From: Massilia agri
GTDB taxonomy: Bacteria > Pseudomonadota > Gammaproteobacteria > Burkholderiales > Burkholderiaceae_D
Reading direction: 5' to 3'
Assembly: GCF_024753255.1 (NCBI RefSeq)
Contig: NZ_JANUHA010000012.1
Span: forward strand, 98,520 to 162,519
DNA: 64,000 nucleotides
Shown here in pieces: positions 1 through 7,467 of this stretch. Each line of letters starts with the position of its first letter. The stretch's first letter is position 1. The notes beneath the pieces were generated by a model that made no database searches, was not told the DNA's origin, and saw nothing but the letters and a program-made list of their open reading frames with translations. Made by a program: the position numbers and the translations under genes.

Positions 1-2
1 CC

Positions 3-131
3 GAACCGAAAGCCAGGGGCGGCTCGCCGCTGGACGTGTCGGGCGGCGCGCCGGAAACCGCGCCCGCCAGCCCGCCGGTGCACGGCGCCCGCGTCGGCAA
101 GAATCCGCGCACCAAGGTCGGCAAGGCTTGA
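3..131 (+). CDS. C-terminal end of an unidentified protein (partial)
   Basis: An open frame enters from the left edge and stops at TGA 129-131. The visible 42 residues are rich in Gly, Pro and Ala and end in a basic tail (GKNPRTKVGKA). Such a low-complexity basic C-terminus does not identify a family. It lies 6 bp before the next gene on the same strand, so the two may be co-transcribed. The function cannot be assigned from this fragment. Confidence 0.5.
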   Translation, partial: EPKARGGSPLDVSGGAPETAPASPPVHGARVGKNPRTKVGKA

Positions 132-137
132 CGCGGC

Positions 138-530
138 ATGGACCAGGTCACCGGCGGCTGCCTCTGCGGCGACGTTCGGCTGGTGGCGTCCGGCCGTCCC
201 CGCCGGGTCGGTCTCTGCCACTGTCTCGACTGCCGCAAGCACCATGGCGCGCTCTTCTATGCGGCGGCGATTTTTCCGCAGGATGCGGTCAGCATTAGCG
301 GCGACACCCGCGCATATCGGGGACGGCATTTCTGCCCGCGCTGCGGCTCCTCCGTGTTTGCGCACAGTGAAGATGAAATCGAAGTCCACCTCGGCGCACT
401 CGATGCGCTCGACCAGTTCGTGCCGACCTACGAGAACTGGGTGATCCGGCGCGAGTCGTGGCTGCCGCCATTTTCGCTTGCCCACCATTACGCGCGTAAT
501 CGGGAGTCCCCGGCGCCCGGCGAAGCTTGA
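138..530 (+). CDS. GFA/CENP-V family zinc protein
   Basis: This 130-residue protein has the layout of the GFA (glutathione-dependent formaldehyde-activating) fold. Cys8/Cys10 (GGCLCG), Cys27/Cys29/Cys32 (CHCLDC) and Cys66/Cys69 (CPRCG) are the usual seven zinc ligands, and the length is normal for a single-domain member. Family members bind one structural and one labile zinc, but few have a proven substrate, and the founding formaldehyde activity does not transfer to the whole family. It is cytoplasmic, with no signal sequence. The start ATG follows the previous stop by 6 bp and has only a weak ribosome site. Confidence 0.85.
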   Translation: MDQVTGGCLCGDVRLVASGRPRRVGLCHCLDCRKHHGALFYAAAIFPQDAVSISGDTRAYRGRHFCPRCGSSVFAHSEDEIEVHLGALDALDQFVPTYENWVIRRESWLPPFSLAHHYARNRESPAPGEA

Positions 531-650
531 ATCGCGTCGCGGGCCGCTCCACTTGCTCTCTCGGCTGTGACAATTCACGCATAATCGAGGTTGTCCTGGC
601 GTTATGATGTTCGGCATGACCGCTGACGCATCAAACCGTATCGAGATCGC

Positions 651-896
651 ATGAACTGGAACGACTGGCCCATCGTATGCTGGGCAATATCAACGCTATT
701 CTGTCTTGTGACACGCCGCTGGTTCGACGCCACCTGGTCCGCATGCTTTGCCGTGTTCATGGTGTTCGACAGATGGCTGCCCACCGCGCTCCCGCTGCAG
801 TTGCACCATGTGTTCCTAGGTGCAGGCGTGCTGCTCGTCGCCGCCGAGCTCATGACACAATACCGCCGCTATAAGAGAAGTTTGCGCAGTCAGTAA
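651..896 (+). CDS. Small membrane protein, unknown function
   Basis: An 81-residue hydrophobic protein with about three membrane-spanning stretches (roughly residues 7-20, 27-41 and 52-68) and a strongly basic C-terminus (QYRRYKRSLRSQ) that would face the cytoplasm by the positive-inside rule. No domain is recognised. No good ribosome site precedes the ATG. It is followed at once by the next reading frame, so the pair could be translated together. Confidence 0.5.
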   Translation: MNWNDWPIVCWAISTLFCLVTRRWFDATWSACFAVFMVFDRWLPTALPLQLHHVFLGAGVLLVAAELMTQYRRYKRSLRSQ

Positions 897-941
897 TTGC
901 TGAAAGTCTGGATGAGCGCTCCCCAACCCGACAGGCCAACC

Positions 942-1571
942 ATGCAAGCCCGAATCCTGCCCCTTCTGCTGTCGATTGTCCTCGTTACCCCTTACAGCAC
1001 GGCGGGTGCTCAGGAAGTTCCCCCGAGAAATTGCGAACACGACCGCGTTCGCCTGCTCGCCCTGGACGAGAACCAGTTTGACCAGGACCTGAACGGAGGC
1101 TGGCGGACGCTGGCGTCCAGACCGGGCTGCACCCTGGCCGCAGCCGACCTGCTGCGCGACTACCGGCAAGCGCATCGTAACGATGCAGGGCTGATGATCT
1201 GGCATGAAGCCCAGCTGCGCGCCAATGCCGGGCAGTACCCGGAAGCGATTACCTTGATGAAGCAGGCCTACAAGCCTGCAGAGAAAGACCTGGCTGGGTG
1301 GAATCTCTATGTCGACGCGACGATTGCCTTCCTGCGCAGGGACATGGCCGCTCTCAAGAAGGCAAGAGCGAAACTTGCCGAGGTCAAGGCGCCGGTAGCC
1401 GAGGGGATGCCGCCGGTCATCGATGGCTACGTGGAGCTGGACTTCGCCGACGGCGCAAAGAGGAAGATCCGCTGGCCGCCGAATATCGATGTCGTCGAGG
1501 GGTTGGAGAACTGTTTCGACAAGCCATACGCGAAAGCGTACGAGCTGGCGTGTCGCCAAAGCACGCCTTAA
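942..1571 (+). CDS. Exported hypothetical protein with TPR-like helices
   Basis: The chosen ATG (942) places a typical signal peptide at the N-terminus (QARILPLLLSIVLVTPYSTAGAQE, predicted cleavage after AGA). Longer starts at 897 (TTG) and 912 (ATG) would add charged, proline-rich residues in front of it. The mature part of about 185 residues is mainly helical; the stretch DAGLMIWHEAQLRANAGQYPEAITLMKQA looks like a degenerate TPR hairpin. Cysteines occur in RNCEH, PGCTL, ENCFD and LACRQ and could form periplasmic disulfides. The substrate or partner is unknown. Confidence 0.65.
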   Translation: MQARILPLLLSIVLVTPYSTAGAQEVPPRNCEHDRVRLLALDENQFDQDLNGGWRTLASRPGCTLAAADLLRDYRQAHRNDAGLMIWHEAQLRANAGQYPEAITLMKQAYKPAEKDLAGWNLYVDATIAFLRRDMAALKKARAKLAEVKAPVAEGMPPVIDGYVELDFADGAKRKIRWPPNIDVVEGLENCFDKPYAKAYELACRQSTP

Positions 1572-1715
1572 GGGTCAATATTCCCATCAATCAGTCGGTA
1601 GCGGTCGATCGCTAGTAGACTGCATTCGGCCGAAGCGGTCATCGACGACAGAACTGTGCGGCTGGCGGCCATCTATGTTTACTTTCAGATTTATCTTGCT
1701 GTGGAGTTAGCTATC

Positions 1716-2147
1716 TTGAACTGGACCGTTATCCGCATCATATTTATTGCTGCCGCATTCCTGTCATCCACGTTCATTACACAAGCGCAGCCGCAAACTG
1801 AAGACGCGCCGATTGCGATTTTGATCGCTGCTTTTCTATTCGGAATTATCGGGCTGCTTTTCGTCGTCGGTATGCAACGGATTAATCCATTGTCTGCAAA
1901 GCTGTGGCGATATCCGAAGTGGTCGATCAACCCATTTCAAATGCGAGAGCCTTTGCAATTCTTCCATTTCGGAGGATATTTCATGCTTGCATCGGGTGCA
2001 GGGATAGCCTTGAATCGGATTTTTTGGGGGCCAGCATTGCACACCAGTGACTGCTTACCACTCGTTTTTGGCTTTGGAATACTCTGCGGAGTGCGAGCGT
2101 GCACGATCATTTATCAAAACAAGATGGTAACCAACGACATCGACTAA
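1716..2147 (+). CDS. Small integral membrane protein, TTG start
   Basis: A 143-residue hydrophobic protein. The start is taken as TTG 1716 because GGAG (1703-1706) sits 9 bases upstream; the longer GTG frame from 1656 has no such site. Hydrophobic spans lie near residues 4-24, 33-53, 85-101 and 110-125. No family is recognised. The gene is visibly richer in A/T than its neighbours and uses codons such as ATA and TTA that are rare elsewhere in the window, so it may have been acquired recently. Confidence 0.55.
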   Translation: MNWTVIRIIFIAAAFLSSTFITQAQPQTEDAPIAILIAAFLFGIIGLLFVVGMQRINPLSAKLWRYPKWSINPFQMREPLQFFHFGGYFMLASGAGIALNRIFWGPALHTSDCLPLVFGFGILCGVRACTIIYQNKMVTNDID

Positions 2148-2220
2148 CGTTCAGCATCGGTGGCATCTGCCCTTAGTGACAGTCTGCGACCTTTCGCTGC
2201 GGGCGCCTGGCAGCAGACGG

Positions 2221-2252
2221 GGCGACAGGCCTGACTACTTCTGCCTGTCGCC
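2221..2252. terminator. Hairpin between convergent genes
   Basis: GGCGACAGGC (2221-2230) and GCCTGTCGCC (2243-2252) form a perfect 10-bp inverted repeat with a 12-base loop, placed between the stop of the rightward membrane-protein gene and the stop of the leftward PEP-CTERM gene. There is no T-tract on either side, so an intrinsic terminator is not certain. Confidence 0.4.
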
Positions 2253-2266
2253 ATGCCGGCATGCGG

Positions 2267-2947
2267 TCAGCTCACGTGATCCGGTTTCCTGCGGCGGCGC
2301 GCCCACCCCAGCATGCCCAACCCCAACAGGAAGGTCGCTCCCATTCCAGGCTCCGGGACGTCATTGGACGGTTCTTCGAGAACAAACGACAGATTATCCG
2401 CATAGCCATCGTTGTCGCCTGAAACAAGACGCTCCATCGACAGCCAGAACGACAGCTTGCGGGTGCCAGCCGGCACGAAGCCATCGGCTTCACGATAGAA
2501 CAGCCCCGTCTGGTTATTGCGATCCTGCGGCGTCACGGGCCCGAGCGCGGAGTTGCCGATCTCGTTGTCGAACTCATCGAGAAACTGCACATAGAACAGC
2601 GCGTTATCGCCCTGGTTGCTCCAGCCGCCGAGCCAGCCGCTCAGGGAATAGGAAGTCTGGCGCGTGGTCGTCAAGCCGAAGTCCAGGGTCTGGTAGGCCG
2701 CCGCATACTGGCCAAAGCCGGCGAACATCTTGCTGCCCCGGTCCACCGGCCCAGGCTGAGTAGGCAAGACCCAGTTGCTGCCATAGTCCACCGACTGGAA
2801 CATGTTGTAGCCCTCGTAGCCGGTCCACCCGGTCACGCCTGCCTCGGCATCGCCATTGACGACCAGGTTGCTGCCATAGAGGACGCCGGCCTGGCTGCCG
2901 CACGCCACGGCGAACAGGGCCGCGGCAAGGATCAATCGACACTTCAT
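2267..2947 (-). CDS. PEP-CTERM sorting domain protein
   Basis: A 226-residue exported protein. It starts MKCRLILAAALFAVACGSQAG (signal peptide) after a good AAGGAGC ribosome site. The mature domain resembles carbohydrate-binding-like beta-sandwiches of this class (NLVVNGDAEAG...GWTGYEG, YADNLSFVLEE). The C-terminus is a textbook PEP-CTERM signal: VPEPG, a hydrophobic span (ATFLLGLGMLGW) and a basic tail (ARRRRKP). Exosortase EpsH recognises this signal and moves the protein to the surface or the exopolysaccharide; no exosortase gene is in this window. It begins 19 bp after the phospholipase C stop, so the two are probably one transcript. Confidence 0.9.
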   Translation of the reverse strand: MKCRLILAAALFAVACGSQAGVLYGSNLVVNGDAEAGVTGWTGYEGYNMFQSVDYGSNWVLPTQPGPVDRGSKMFAGFGQYAAAYQTLDFGLTTTRQTSYSLSGWLGGWSNQGDNALFYVQFLDEFDNEIGNSALGPVTPQDRNNQTGLFYREADGFVPAGTRKLSFWLSMERLVSGDNDGYADNLSFVLEEPSNDVPEPGMGATFLLGLGMLGWARRRRKPDHVS

Positions 2948-2966
2948 GAAACGCTCCTTGTAAGGT

Positions 2967-5144
2967 TCAAACGACGCGGTACTGGTCGAGCTGGGCCGGG
3001 CCCTGCATCGCCGGGTCGCTGATCGACGGCAAGCCGTTTTCCAGGTGGCCGGCAAAGCGGCGCAGCCAGCCGGGCAAGCCGATCACGCGCAGGCTGTAGT
3101 CGTACCAGTTGCGGCTCGACGCCAGCGGCAGGCGGATCGTGCTCCTCGAACGCGCGACGACGCGCACTTCCGACGGCCGGCTCGCGTAGTACTTGTTGGC
3201 CGCGAGCTGGAAGGTGCAGGGCTGTCCGCCATTGTTCACGAGCTCGATCACCAGCTCCCCTGCCCTGCGGTCGGCGCGCAGGATCATCTCCGGCGACACG
3301 ACGCTGCTCGCCTGGCGCACGTCGCCGACGATGTGACGGTGAAAGCCGTTCGGCCCCAGGATCCAGAGGTCGTAGGCCGCGCTGCTGGCCCAGCGGCCTT
3401 TGAGCTGCTTGCCCGCTTCCACGGTGTAGCGCCGCGGGACCTGCGCCAGCGCCAGGCGGTCGTACACGTGGAACACCGCCCCCGCTTCACCAGCGTTCTC
3501 GAAGGTGAGCTCCACCTGGCCGCTACCGACCGGCACCTGGGCCTGGACCTGCAGTTCGTAGGGCAGCGCACGGGCCGGGCGCACGCCGGCCGCCTGCACC
3601 GGCGCCGCCAGGGTGGCCGGCGTCGCAGGCACCTTGGTATTGGGCAGGCTCAACGCCAACGCGCGGCGCGCGGCCGTTTCCGGCAGCAGCTGCTTGAAAC
3701 CGCTGTCGTTCGGGTTCACGAAGTCGAAACAGCTCAGCAGGTTCCCGCTCACCGCGCGACGCCATGGGCTGATGAGCGGCTCGCGCACGCCGAAACGCGC
3801 CTCGATGAAGCGCACCACCGAGGTGTGGTCGAAGACCTGCGAGTTCACCCAGCCGCCCTTGGACCAGGGCGAGATGACGTACATCGGCACGCGCGGACCG
3901 AGTCCGTAGGGGCGGTGCAGGGTGCGCGCATCGGCGCCGTTGAGGACGTGGTGATACTCGCCGGTCGTGTCGACGGTCGATGCGCCCGCGAGCTGGGACT
4001 GGGCCGGATTGCCGTTGTAGCTCGTGTAGGCCGGGACCGCCGGCGGCGGCATGTGGTCGAAGAAGCCGTCGTTCTCGTCGAAGTTGACCAACAGGACCGT
4101 CTTGCTCCAGCTCTCGGGATTGGCGGTCAAGGCATCCAGCACGCGCGCGATGTAGTCGGCGCCGGAAGCGGGACTCGACGGGCCGGGGTGCTCCGACCCT
4201 TCCGCCGTGGCGACGACCCAGCTCACCTGCGGCAGGCGGTTCGCCAGCACGTCCGCCTTCAGCAGGTCCAGGTCGCGCGTGCTGACACCGCGCTCACGCA
4301 GGGAGGGCGAATGGCCCGGACGCCGGTACCAGGCGTTGCGGAAAGAGCGGAAGCCCGCCAGGGAGTTGTCGGTGAAGTTGTCCGCCATGTTCTGGTAGAC
4401 CTGCCAGCTGACGCCCGCCGCCTCCAGGCGCTCCGGGTAGGTGGTCCACAGGTAGTCGGTGGACATGTCCGGGTTGAAGTTGTCGCGGCTGTTGTCGGTC
4501 GACGGGCCGCCCGCCACGGCCAGCGGGTCGTTGTGGCCGCTGAACAGGAACAGGCGGTTCGTATTGGTGCCGCTCTGGGTAGCGCAGTGGTAGTGGTCGC
4601 AGATCGTGAAGGCGCGCGCCAGCGCGAACTGGAAGGGAATGTCGGCCTCGGCGTAGTAGCCCATCGAATGGTTCTGCTTGATCGTGCACCAGTCGTTCAT
4701 GCGGCCGTGGTCCCAGGCAAGCTGCGCGTCCAGCCAGGCGTGCGGCGTGCCGGCCACGCGCATGACCGGGAAGTCCTGCACCGTATTGAGCCGGAACGGC
4801 GCGATGGCGCGGCTCTGCGGCCAGTTGGGCCGGCCGGGCACCGGGGCGCCGCCGACGGTCCGCTGCACGAAGACCGTCTTGCGGTTGATGAGGTTCTGCC
4901 GGTCCATCACGGGGATGGGGAAAGGGTCCCCGAATCCGCGTACGCCTTCCAGCGTGCCGAAATAGTGGTCGAAGCTGCGATTCTCCTGCGTCAGCACGAC
5001 GATGTGCTCGACGTCCTGCAGGCTGCGGGTGCGCTGGTTGGCCGGCAGGGCCAGCGCTTTCTGTATGGATGGCGGAAATGTCGCAAGTACGGCGCTCGCG
5101 CCGCCCGTCTTGCCCATGGTGCGAAGGAAGTCGCGACGGCTCAT
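2967..5144 (-). CDS. plcN: Phosphocholine-type phospholipase C, Tat-exported
   Basis: A 725-residue enzyme of the phosphoesterase family (PlcH/PlcN/PlcC type) that cleaves phosphatidylcholine or related lipids outside the cytoplasm. The N-terminus is a Tat signal (MSRRDFLRTMGKTGGASAVLATF). The catalytic core begins with EHIVVLTQENRSFDHYFG, the metal/phosphate motif of the family, and continues with NFDENDGFFDHMPPP and SPWSKGGWVNSQVFDHTSVVRFIE. Two C-terminal beta domains of the DUF756 type follow from about residue 500. Length matches the family. The start has GAAGGAG upstream. The substrate (choline or ethanolamine lipid, haemolytic or not) cannot be read from the sequence, so the symbol is provisional. 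Confidence 0.9.
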   Translation of the reverse strand: MSRRDFLRTMGKTGGASAVLATFPPSIQKALALPANQRTRSLQDVEHIVVLTQENRSFDHYFGTLEGVRGFGDPFPIPVMDRQNLINRKTVFVQRTVGGAPVPGRPNWPQSRAIAPFRLNTVQDFPVMRVAGTPHAWLDAQLAWDHGRMNDWCTIKQNHSMGYYAEADIPFQFALARAFTICDHYHCATQSGTNTNRLFLFSGHNDPLAVAGGPSTDNSRDNFNPDMSTDYLWTTYPERLEAAGVSWQVYQNMADNFTDNSLAGFRSFRNAWYRRPGHSPSLRERGVSTRDLDLLKADVLANRLPQVSWVVATAEGSEHPGPSSPASGADYIARVLDALTANPESWSKTVLLVNFDENDGFFDHMPPPAVPAYTSYNGNPAQSQLAGASTVDTTGEYHHVLNGADARTLHRPYGLGPRVPMYVISPWSKGGWVNSQVFDHTSVVRFIEARFGVREPLISPWRRAVSGNLLSCFDFVNPNDSGFKQLLPETAARRALALSLPNTKVPATPATLAAPVQAAGVRPARALPYELQVQAQVPVGSGQVELTFENAGEAGAVFHVYDRLALAQVPRRYTVEAGKQLKGRWASSAAYDLWILGPNGFHRHIVGDVRQASSVVSPEMILRADRRAGELVIELVNNGGQPCTFQLAANKYYASRPSEVRVVARSRSTIRLPLASSRNWYDYSLRVIGLPGWLRRFAGHLENGLPSISDPAMQGPAQLDQYRVV

Positions 5145-5549
5145 GCGTGCTCCTTCGTGCGTGGAAACGCGAAATCGAAAATCTGCATGTGATTGATCCA
5201 GGTCGGTTGTGGGAAACAGCAGAACTGCGGTCCAACGTGGATCAGCTTAGGGAAGAAGAATGAAAAGTTGATGACAGGTTAATTCTTTCCTGCCCATTTA
5301 TTTACTCGAAAGAAATACTCATTAGCAGCAGCGCATGGTTTCCAATGCCGCTCTTTTTTAAAAGTTGTGTCGTAGATGTAACGATTAAGCTTGAACAAAA
5401 ATGCTTGTAACTGGACAATGTATCGCAAGAAAGTGAATTCTTCACGTTCTTGGATTTTGTAGCGTTGCAATATCTAAGCTGCAGAACAATTAATTCAAAG
5501 ACAATCTATTTTTCAATAAAGAAACGAGTGCGTTTCCGAGGAGTGTAGT
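5145..5549. other. AT-rich intergenic region with no convincing gene
   Basis: About 400 bases, clearly lower in GC than the flanks, between divergent genes. One leftward frame (5279-5470, 63 residues, MQRYKIQ... to ...NKWAGKN) has protein-like aromatic and basic composition, but it lacks a ribosome site or a recognisable family. It could be the decayed end of an old gene. The part next to 5550 must hold the promoter of the PEP-CTERM-like gene. Confidence 0.4.
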
Positions 5550-6218
5550 GTGAGGCTGAGATCATTATTCGTTCGTAGTGCCGGCAGTGTGATCCTCGCC
5601 CTCGCCGCGGCGCAAAGTTGGGCTGGGCCCATGGGACTGATCGAGCTCACCGGCCAGGTAGGATTCTCTTGCTGGACGGGCAACGGCGGATTCGAGCAAT
5701 CCTGTCCTACAGCCGACCATGTGGAAAGAGGTACGTTCAGTCTCATCTACGACCCTTCCATTACCGATACCGACGCTGGCACGAACAGCGGACTGTTCCG
5801 AGGTGCGATCACATCCTTCGTCATGACGGTCAGCCAGGTGAACCGGCCGGAACTCCGCTTTTCCCTTGTAGGAACCGGCGACTTCCACCGTGAATTCGAC
5901 GATGGGATGGGGCAGGATTGGATGAGCTGGAAAATGATGCTCGATGAAGAAAACGGCGCTGTCGAACGCAGCTTGTTTTCATTCGACATGGTCCCGCAGA
6001 CGTGGGAAGATCCGAACGGCATGCCATCCACCGACTTCTGGTCCGCAGTCACCGCCCTGGGCGCAGGGGGCGCGGGTGTCCATGAAACGGATTGGCTCTA
6101 CGGGGGCGGCCTCAAGGCGGAGATCATTCCCAACCCCGTCCCGGTACCGGGTTCGCTGTGGCTCATGTTCATAGGCGCGGGCGGCGTTCTCGTGCAGCGC
6201 CTGCGCCGGCGAAACTGA
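5550..6218 (+). CDS. Exported PEP-CTERM-like protein (VPVPGS variant)
   Basis: A 222-residue protein starting at GTG 5550, seven bases after CGAGGAG. A signal peptide (RLRSLFVRSAGSVILALAAAQSWAG) precedes a beta-rich domain with no recognised family. The end NPVPVPGSLWLMFIGAGGVLVQRLRRRN has the three-part PEP-CTERM plan (Pro-rich motif, hydrophobic span, Arg-rich tail), but the motif reads VPVPGS rather than VPEPS. This is a known variant class among exosortase substrates, although the Glu normally conserved for sorting is missing. Confidence 0.75.
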   Translation: MRLRSLFVRSAGSVILALAAAQSWAGPMGLIELTGQVGFSCWTGNGGFEQSCPTADHVERGTFSLIYDPSITDTDAGTNSGLFRGAITSFVMTVSQVNRPELRFSLVGTGDFHREFDDGMGQDWMSWKMMLDEENGAVERSLFSFDMVPQTWEDPNGMPSTDFWSAVTALGAGGAGVHETDWLYGGGLKAEIIPNPVPVPGSLWLMFIGAGGVLVQRLRRRN

Positions 6219-6273
6219 TTGGCGCGCCGCTCCGGGTCGGGTTCCCGTCCGGGCGGCGCCATCACCGGCGGCC

Positions 6274-6501
6274 TTAGGCCGCGCACGACCTGGCCGGCCT
6301 CGGCATACGCCGGCGATCCTGCTTGCGGTAATGGTTCGGCGAGCACAGCACTCGCAGCGCGACCGGCCGCGGCACCCCCACCTCCTCCATGAACAGCAAG
6401 GCCGGATGCAAGCCATACCGGTTACACAGCTTCAGCCCTTCTTCCACAAAGTTTGCGGTCGTGACGTCGGTTCGTGCATCGTCTCTGCTCTGCTCAGCCA
6501 T
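6274..6501 (-). CDS. Small conserved-looking cytoplasmic protein
   Basis: A 75-residue protein. The start at 6501 (MAEQSRDDARTD) is preferred over 6513 because GGAGGAAGG lies just upstream of it. The central stretch NFVEEGLKLCNRYGLHPALLFMEEVGVPRPVALRVL looks like two amphipathic helices followed by a basic tail (HYRKQDRRRMPRPAR). No signal sequence and no recognised domain. It is transcribed away from the methyltransferase gene. Confidence 0.55.
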   Translation of the reverse strand: MAEQSRDDARTDVTTANFVEEGLKLCNRYGLHPALLFMEEVGVPRPVALRVLCSPNHYRKQDRRRMPRPARSCAA

Positions 6502-6741
6502 GCCTTCCTCCATGCGAGCGAAGGATGCTAGCAGAGCCCAGTATGTACTTAAAGTGATTTCTTAAGAGTTCTTCCTAAGTGGATGGTTTCGTAGCTAAAT
6601 CGCAAAAGTTGCAGGTTTGATCTTGCACACTTTTGCGCTTGCATTTAATGCCACGATGCACGCGGGGGATCGCCACTATAGCCGAGCCTCAGCGTCGCTG
6701 TCGATCACTTCGACTTTCCCGAGGTTTGCCGTATGCGCTCT

Positions 6742-6764
6742 TATGTAACATAATGAGTTACGTA
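6742..6764. promoter_or_regulatory. Inverted repeat upstream of the methyltransferase gene
   Basis: TATGTAAC (6742-6749) and GTTACGTA (6757-6764) form an 8-bp inverted repeat with one mismatch and a 7-base spacer, ending 19 bases before the ATG at 6784. Its size and position fit a dimeric repressor site (TetR, MarR or ArsR type). No regulator gene is adjacent. Confidence 0.35.
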
Positions 6765-6783
6765 TATTGCGAAAGGATAGACG

Positions 6784-7461
6784 ATGACAAACACCTTCTT
6801 CCAGAAGGAACACGCCGCCTCCTACGCCGAGCGGCCGCCACGCCAGGTGCCCGGCTTCGACAGCCTGCACCGCATGGTGAGCATGCTGCTGGCGGAGCGG
6901 GCGCCCGGTGCGGGCCGCATCCTGGTGCTCGGCGCCGGCGGCGGCCTCGAGCTCAAGGCACTGGCCGAAGCGCATCCCGGATGGGCCTTCGACGGCATCG
7001 ACCCGTCGCCCGACATGCTGCGCCTCGCCCGGCAAACGGTCGCCGGGCACGCCGCACGCATCCGTTTGGTCGAAGGCTATATCGACAGCGCCCCGGACGG
7101 CCCCTATGACGGCGCCACCGCCCTGCTGACCTTCCACTTCATTCCGCGCGAGCAGCGCCTCGCCACGCTCGCGCACATCCACCACCGTCTCAAGCCCGGC
7201 GCCGCCCTCCTGCTTGCCCACATCAGCTTCCCGCAAACCGAACCGGAGCGATCGCAGTGGATCGCGCGCCACGTCGGCTACGCCGCGGCGCCGGATGCCG
7301 ACCCGGCCCAGTTGAGGCAGGCGCGGGAAGCGATCGCCACCAGGCTCACCATCCTTGCGCCCGAGGAAGAAGAGGACATGCTGCGACAGGCCGGCTTCAT
7401 GGATGTGTCGCTGTTCTACGCCGGGCTCGGCTTCCGCGGCTGGGTCGCCTACAAGCCCTGA
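6784..7461 (+). CDS. Class I SAM-dependent methyltransferase
   Basis: A 225-residue soluble protein. Motif I is ILVLGAGGGLELKALAEAHP (from about residue 45), followed by the acidic ribose-binding strand FDGIDPSPDML and by the motif IV/post-I segment GATALLTFHFIP; these are the usual features of a seven-strand Rossmann methyltransferase (Methyltransf_25/12). The substrate is unknown. The ribosome site AAAGGA is good. A dyad lies immediately upstream, so expression is probably controlled. Confidence 0.85.
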   Translation: MTNTFFQKEHAASYAERPPRQVPGFDSLHRMVSMLLAERAPGAGRILVLGAGGGLELKALAEAHPGWAFDGIDPSPDMLRLARQTVAGHAARIRLVEGYIDSAPDGPYDGATALLTFHFIPREQRLATLAHIHHRLKPGAALLLAHISFPQTEPERSQWIARHVGYAAAPDADPAQLRQAREAIATRLTILAPEEEEDMLRQAGFMDVSLFYAGLGFRGWVAYKP

Positions 7462-7467
7462 GGCTGC

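Noticed and set aside
3045..5192. A 715-codon rightward open frame opposite the phospholipase C gene
   Set aside because: Its product is low-complexity Arg/Ala/Val-rich, typical of the antisense of a GC-rich gene; the leftward frame has real domains.
5279..5470. A 63-residue leftward frame in the AT-rich gap
   Set aside because: No ribosome site, no family, and AT-rich DNA raises random frames; noted only as a possible remnant.
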